The notes under the pieces are model-generated. The model had not been told where the DNA came from, made no database searches, and worked only from the letters and a program-made list of their open reading frames with translations. 42,577 bases of DNA, taken from NCBI GenBank assembly GCA_016293645.1, contig JAEDDW010000011.1, forward strand, positions 1 to 42,577. The letters are read 5' to 3'. This document shows, in pieces, positions 40,857-42,577 of this stretch (the first letter of the stretch is position 1; the number at the start of each line of letters is the position of its first letter). The position numbers were made by a program, and so were the translations under genes. This DNA comes from Treponema sp. Its GTDB lineage: Bacteria; Spirochaetota; Spirochaetia; Treponematales; Treponemataceae.

Positions 40857-40894
40857 AGCTCACTGAAGCCGGAACTCAGGCAACAGGAGGGGAA

Positions 40895-41833
40895 ATGGCC
40901 ATCGCAAAAGAAAAATACATTCAGCTTACAAAAAACATCGGAGTCCTTAGCGGCGGCAGCGACAACGTTGGCATAATCGACACCCCGAAAGGTCTTTATG
41001 TTCTTGATCCAGGCGGAACTGATGACATGGGCAACCAGATCATACAGACTCTTGGGGAACTTTTTCCGGGTAAGGAAATCGCGGGAATTTTTCTGACCCA
41101 TGCACATACGGACCACACAGGCGGAATCACACCGATACTCGAACATTTCAGTTCCACAGTCTACGCTGGAAAGACAACAGCAAATTTCCTTGAAATTCCG
41201 GAATCCATCGCGATGATCTATTCAGGAAGCCTTCCTGGAAAAGAAATGGCAGACCGTGATTTTCTCATGGACCATCCGGTTCAGACTGACGTAATAATTA
41301 CAGACTCACAGGAAATCGACCTTGGAGGAATCATTGCAAAAGCCATTGAACTTCCGGGGCACTGTCCTGGAATGACAGGCTTCATCTTTTTTGACAAAGA
41401 GGCAGGCAAGAAAGTTTTCTTCCTTGGCGACGCATTTTTTGGAATGAAGATGCTCGGAAAAATATGGATACCATTCATACTAGATCCGGTGGCGTTCCGC
41501 AGTTCCGTAGAAAAAATCGAAAGGACCTCGGCTGACTACTACGTTCCAGGCCACGGCGAGACCTGCACGATCGACAACGCGGGCTGTGTTGCCGAACACA
41601 ACATCATGATCACCTATGAATTCGAGGATCTTATAATCAAGCTCATAGGTTCCGGCTGCAATGAAATCAGCAGCATAATCGAATCCACGGCAAACTACGC
41701 AGGCATGAAACTCAAAAGCGTAAACTACCACCTGATTCTATGCACGCTCAAATCCTACATGGCAAGCCTTGAACGTGACGGAATCATCGAAAACTATATG
41801 GAAAACAACAGACTTAAATGGAGAATAAAATGA
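40895..41833 (+). CDS. Metallo-beta-lactamase-fold hydrolase
   Basis: 312 residues. The metal-binding motif THAHTDHTGG, then the ELPGHCPGMTGFIFF histidine, the FFLGDAFF aspartate and the VPGHGET histidine complete the MBL active site, so it should bind two metals. The C-terminus (about 230-312) looks like the winged-helix tail of the BLACT/LACTB2-like group. Substrate unknown: the group includes thioesterases and nucleases. AGGAGGGG lies 2-6 nt before the ATG. Its stop overlaps the deoC start as ATGA, so the two are co-translated, hinting at a link to deoxynucleoside breakdown. Confidence 0.88.
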   Translation: MAIAKEKYIQLTKNIGVLSGGSDNVGIIDTPKGLYVLDPGGTDDMGNQIIQTLGELFPGKEIAGIFLTHAHTDHTGGITPILEHFSSTVYAGKTTANFLEIPESIAMIYSGSLPGKEMADRDFLMDHPVQTDVIITDSQEIDLGGIIAKAIELPGHCPGMTGFIFFDKEAGKKVFFLGDAFFGMKMLGKIWIPFILDPVAFRSSVEKIERTSADYYVPGHGETCTIDNAGCVAEHNIMITYEFEDLIIKLIGSGCNEISSIIESTANYAGMKLKSVNYHLILCTLKSYMASLERDGIIENYMENNRLKWRIK

Positions 41834-42537
41834 CAAAGAAAGAAATCGCAGCTTACATAGACCAGACACTTCTCTCACCTACAGCGACAGAGGAGGAACT
41901 TGTTTCGTTCGTCACAAAGGCAAAGGATTTTGGATTCGCAAGCGTCTGCATCAATCCGGTCTACATCAAGAAGGCAAAGAAAATTCTTGCAGGATGCGAA
42001 ACAAAAGTCTGCACGGTCATAGACTTTCCTCTGGGAGCCGGCGGACTTGAGACAAAGCAGACCCAGGCGGACATCGCCATCGACGACGGTGCCGACGAAC
42101 TTGACTTTGTGGTTGACCTTGGGCTTGTAAAGGCACACAAATGGATTGAATTGAAGGCTGAACTTTCATTCATCGCAAAAAGCGTAAAGGAAGCCGCCAT
42201 GTTCCGTGAAGAAGGAGGAGCCGTACTTACGAAGCTGATCCTTGAGACATGCTGCCTGACAGACGAAGAGATTGTTGAAAGCAGCAGATGTGCCAAGGAA
42301 GCAGGATTCGACTTTGTAAAGACATCGACAGGATTCTATTCAGTCAAGCCGAACGGAGCTACTGTACACGCAGTGGAATTGATGAGAAAGACAGTCGGGT
42401 CTGAAATGGGCGTAAAGGCATCAGGCGGAATCCACAGCTACGAAGAAGCCATGGCTATGATCAATGCCGGCGCAACAAGAATCGGTGCAAGTGCCGGAAT
42501 TGAAATCGTAAGGGATGCTGAGGGCGAAAGCGATTGA
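41830..42537 (+). CDS. deoC: Deoxyribose-phosphate aldolase
   Basis: 235 residues. Cleaves 2-deoxyribose 5-phosphate to glyceraldehyde 3-phosphate and acetaldehyde. AYIDQTLLSPTATEEE, CTVIDFPLGAGGLETK, the Schiff-base Lys in DFVKTSTGF and the second Lys in GVKASGGIHSYEEA are intact. The start is ATG 41830 (GGAG six bases upstream); an in-frame ATG at 41818 lies before that site. It overlaps the MBL gene by 4 bp. Beyond the stop are two overlapping inverted repeats (42522-42530 / 42563-42571 and 42543-42549 / 42568-42574), probably a terminator cut by the window edge. Confidence 0.95.
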   Translation: MTKKEIAAYIDQTLLSPTATEEELVSFVTKAKDFGFASVCINPVYIKKAKKILAGCETKVCTVIDFPLGAGGLETKQTQADIAIDDGADELDFVVDLGLVKAHKWIELKAELSFIAKSVKEAAMFREEGGAVLTKLILETCCLTDEEIVESSRCAKEAGFDFVKTSTGFYSVKPNGATVHAVELMRKTVGSEMGVKASGGIHSYEEAMAMINAGATRIGASAGIEIVRDAEGESD

Positions 42538-42577
42538 TTCATTTGGGGCCATCATCGCATAACTTTCGCCCCAAGAA

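Overview
The window looks like a core-genome segment of a spirochaete of the genus Treponema (free-living, gut, rumen or oral type) with G+C around the low-to-mid 40s by eye. The best clues are a single gene encoding cytidylate kinase fused to ribosomal protein S1, a GreA factor with a ~750-residue helical-repeat N-terminus, a SpoVG regulator beside ispE, cysteine-anchored lipoproteins with loose spirochaete-type lipoboxes, and a Maf/MptE-like protein of the kind tied to flagellin glycosylation. This assignment rests on family knowledge; no search was run.

Layout. 1-383: 5' end of an EF-G gene (minus). 384-876: gene-free, holding a 213-bp MITE-like inverted-repeat element. 877-4848: response regulator with a degenerate HD-GYP domain, then nadE and rlmJ (plus). 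4852-14456: long minus-strand block read right to left as recA / folK-scpA-scpB-rluB-cmk::rpsA-sigma54-type activator-TPR membrane protein-lipoprotein. 14687-16945: a 57-residue ferredoxin, an M23/LysM peptidase and a secreted PEGA-like protein (plus). 16946-17481: gene-free, with a candidate small RNA and a dense repeat cluster. 17482-22065: TrpR-like repressor (plus), PurO-like IMP cyclohydrolase (minus), SurA/PpiD-like foldase and Maf-like protein (plus). 22062-31110: minus-strand block ispE, spoVG, tRNA-Gln, rplY, then tilS, a secreted protein with calcium-loop motifs, an HtrA-like lipoprotein protease and lepA. 31284-31595: an isolated, extremely acidic protein with its own promoter and terminator. 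31710-36783: the classic ribosome/NAD cluster rplU-prp-rpmA-obg-nadD-yqeK-LCP-rsfS (minus). 37119-42537: TPR protein, greA, MBL-fold hydrolase, deoC (plus).

How it fits together. Most genes serve translation and ribosome assembly (EF-G, LepA, S1, L21, L27, L25, Obg, RsfS, RluB, RlmJ, TilS, tRNA-Gln), chromosome maintenance (RecA, ScpAB), NAD and folate cofactors (NadE, NadD, FolK) and envelope quality control (HtrA, SurA-like, M23). There is no phage, plasmid, CRISPR array or obvious defence island. The most unusual items are the acidic protein, the MITE-like element, the sRNA/repeat cluster at 17.0-17.4 kb, a likely internal translation start that would release free S1 from the Cmk-S1 fusion, two apparently leaderless genes, and several enzymes whose diagnostic motifs look degenerate (HD-GYP, LCP, the GAFTGA loop). 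I see no clear new multi-gene system. Start codons were often moved to an internal ATG with a good ribosome-binding site; the reasons are given per gene.
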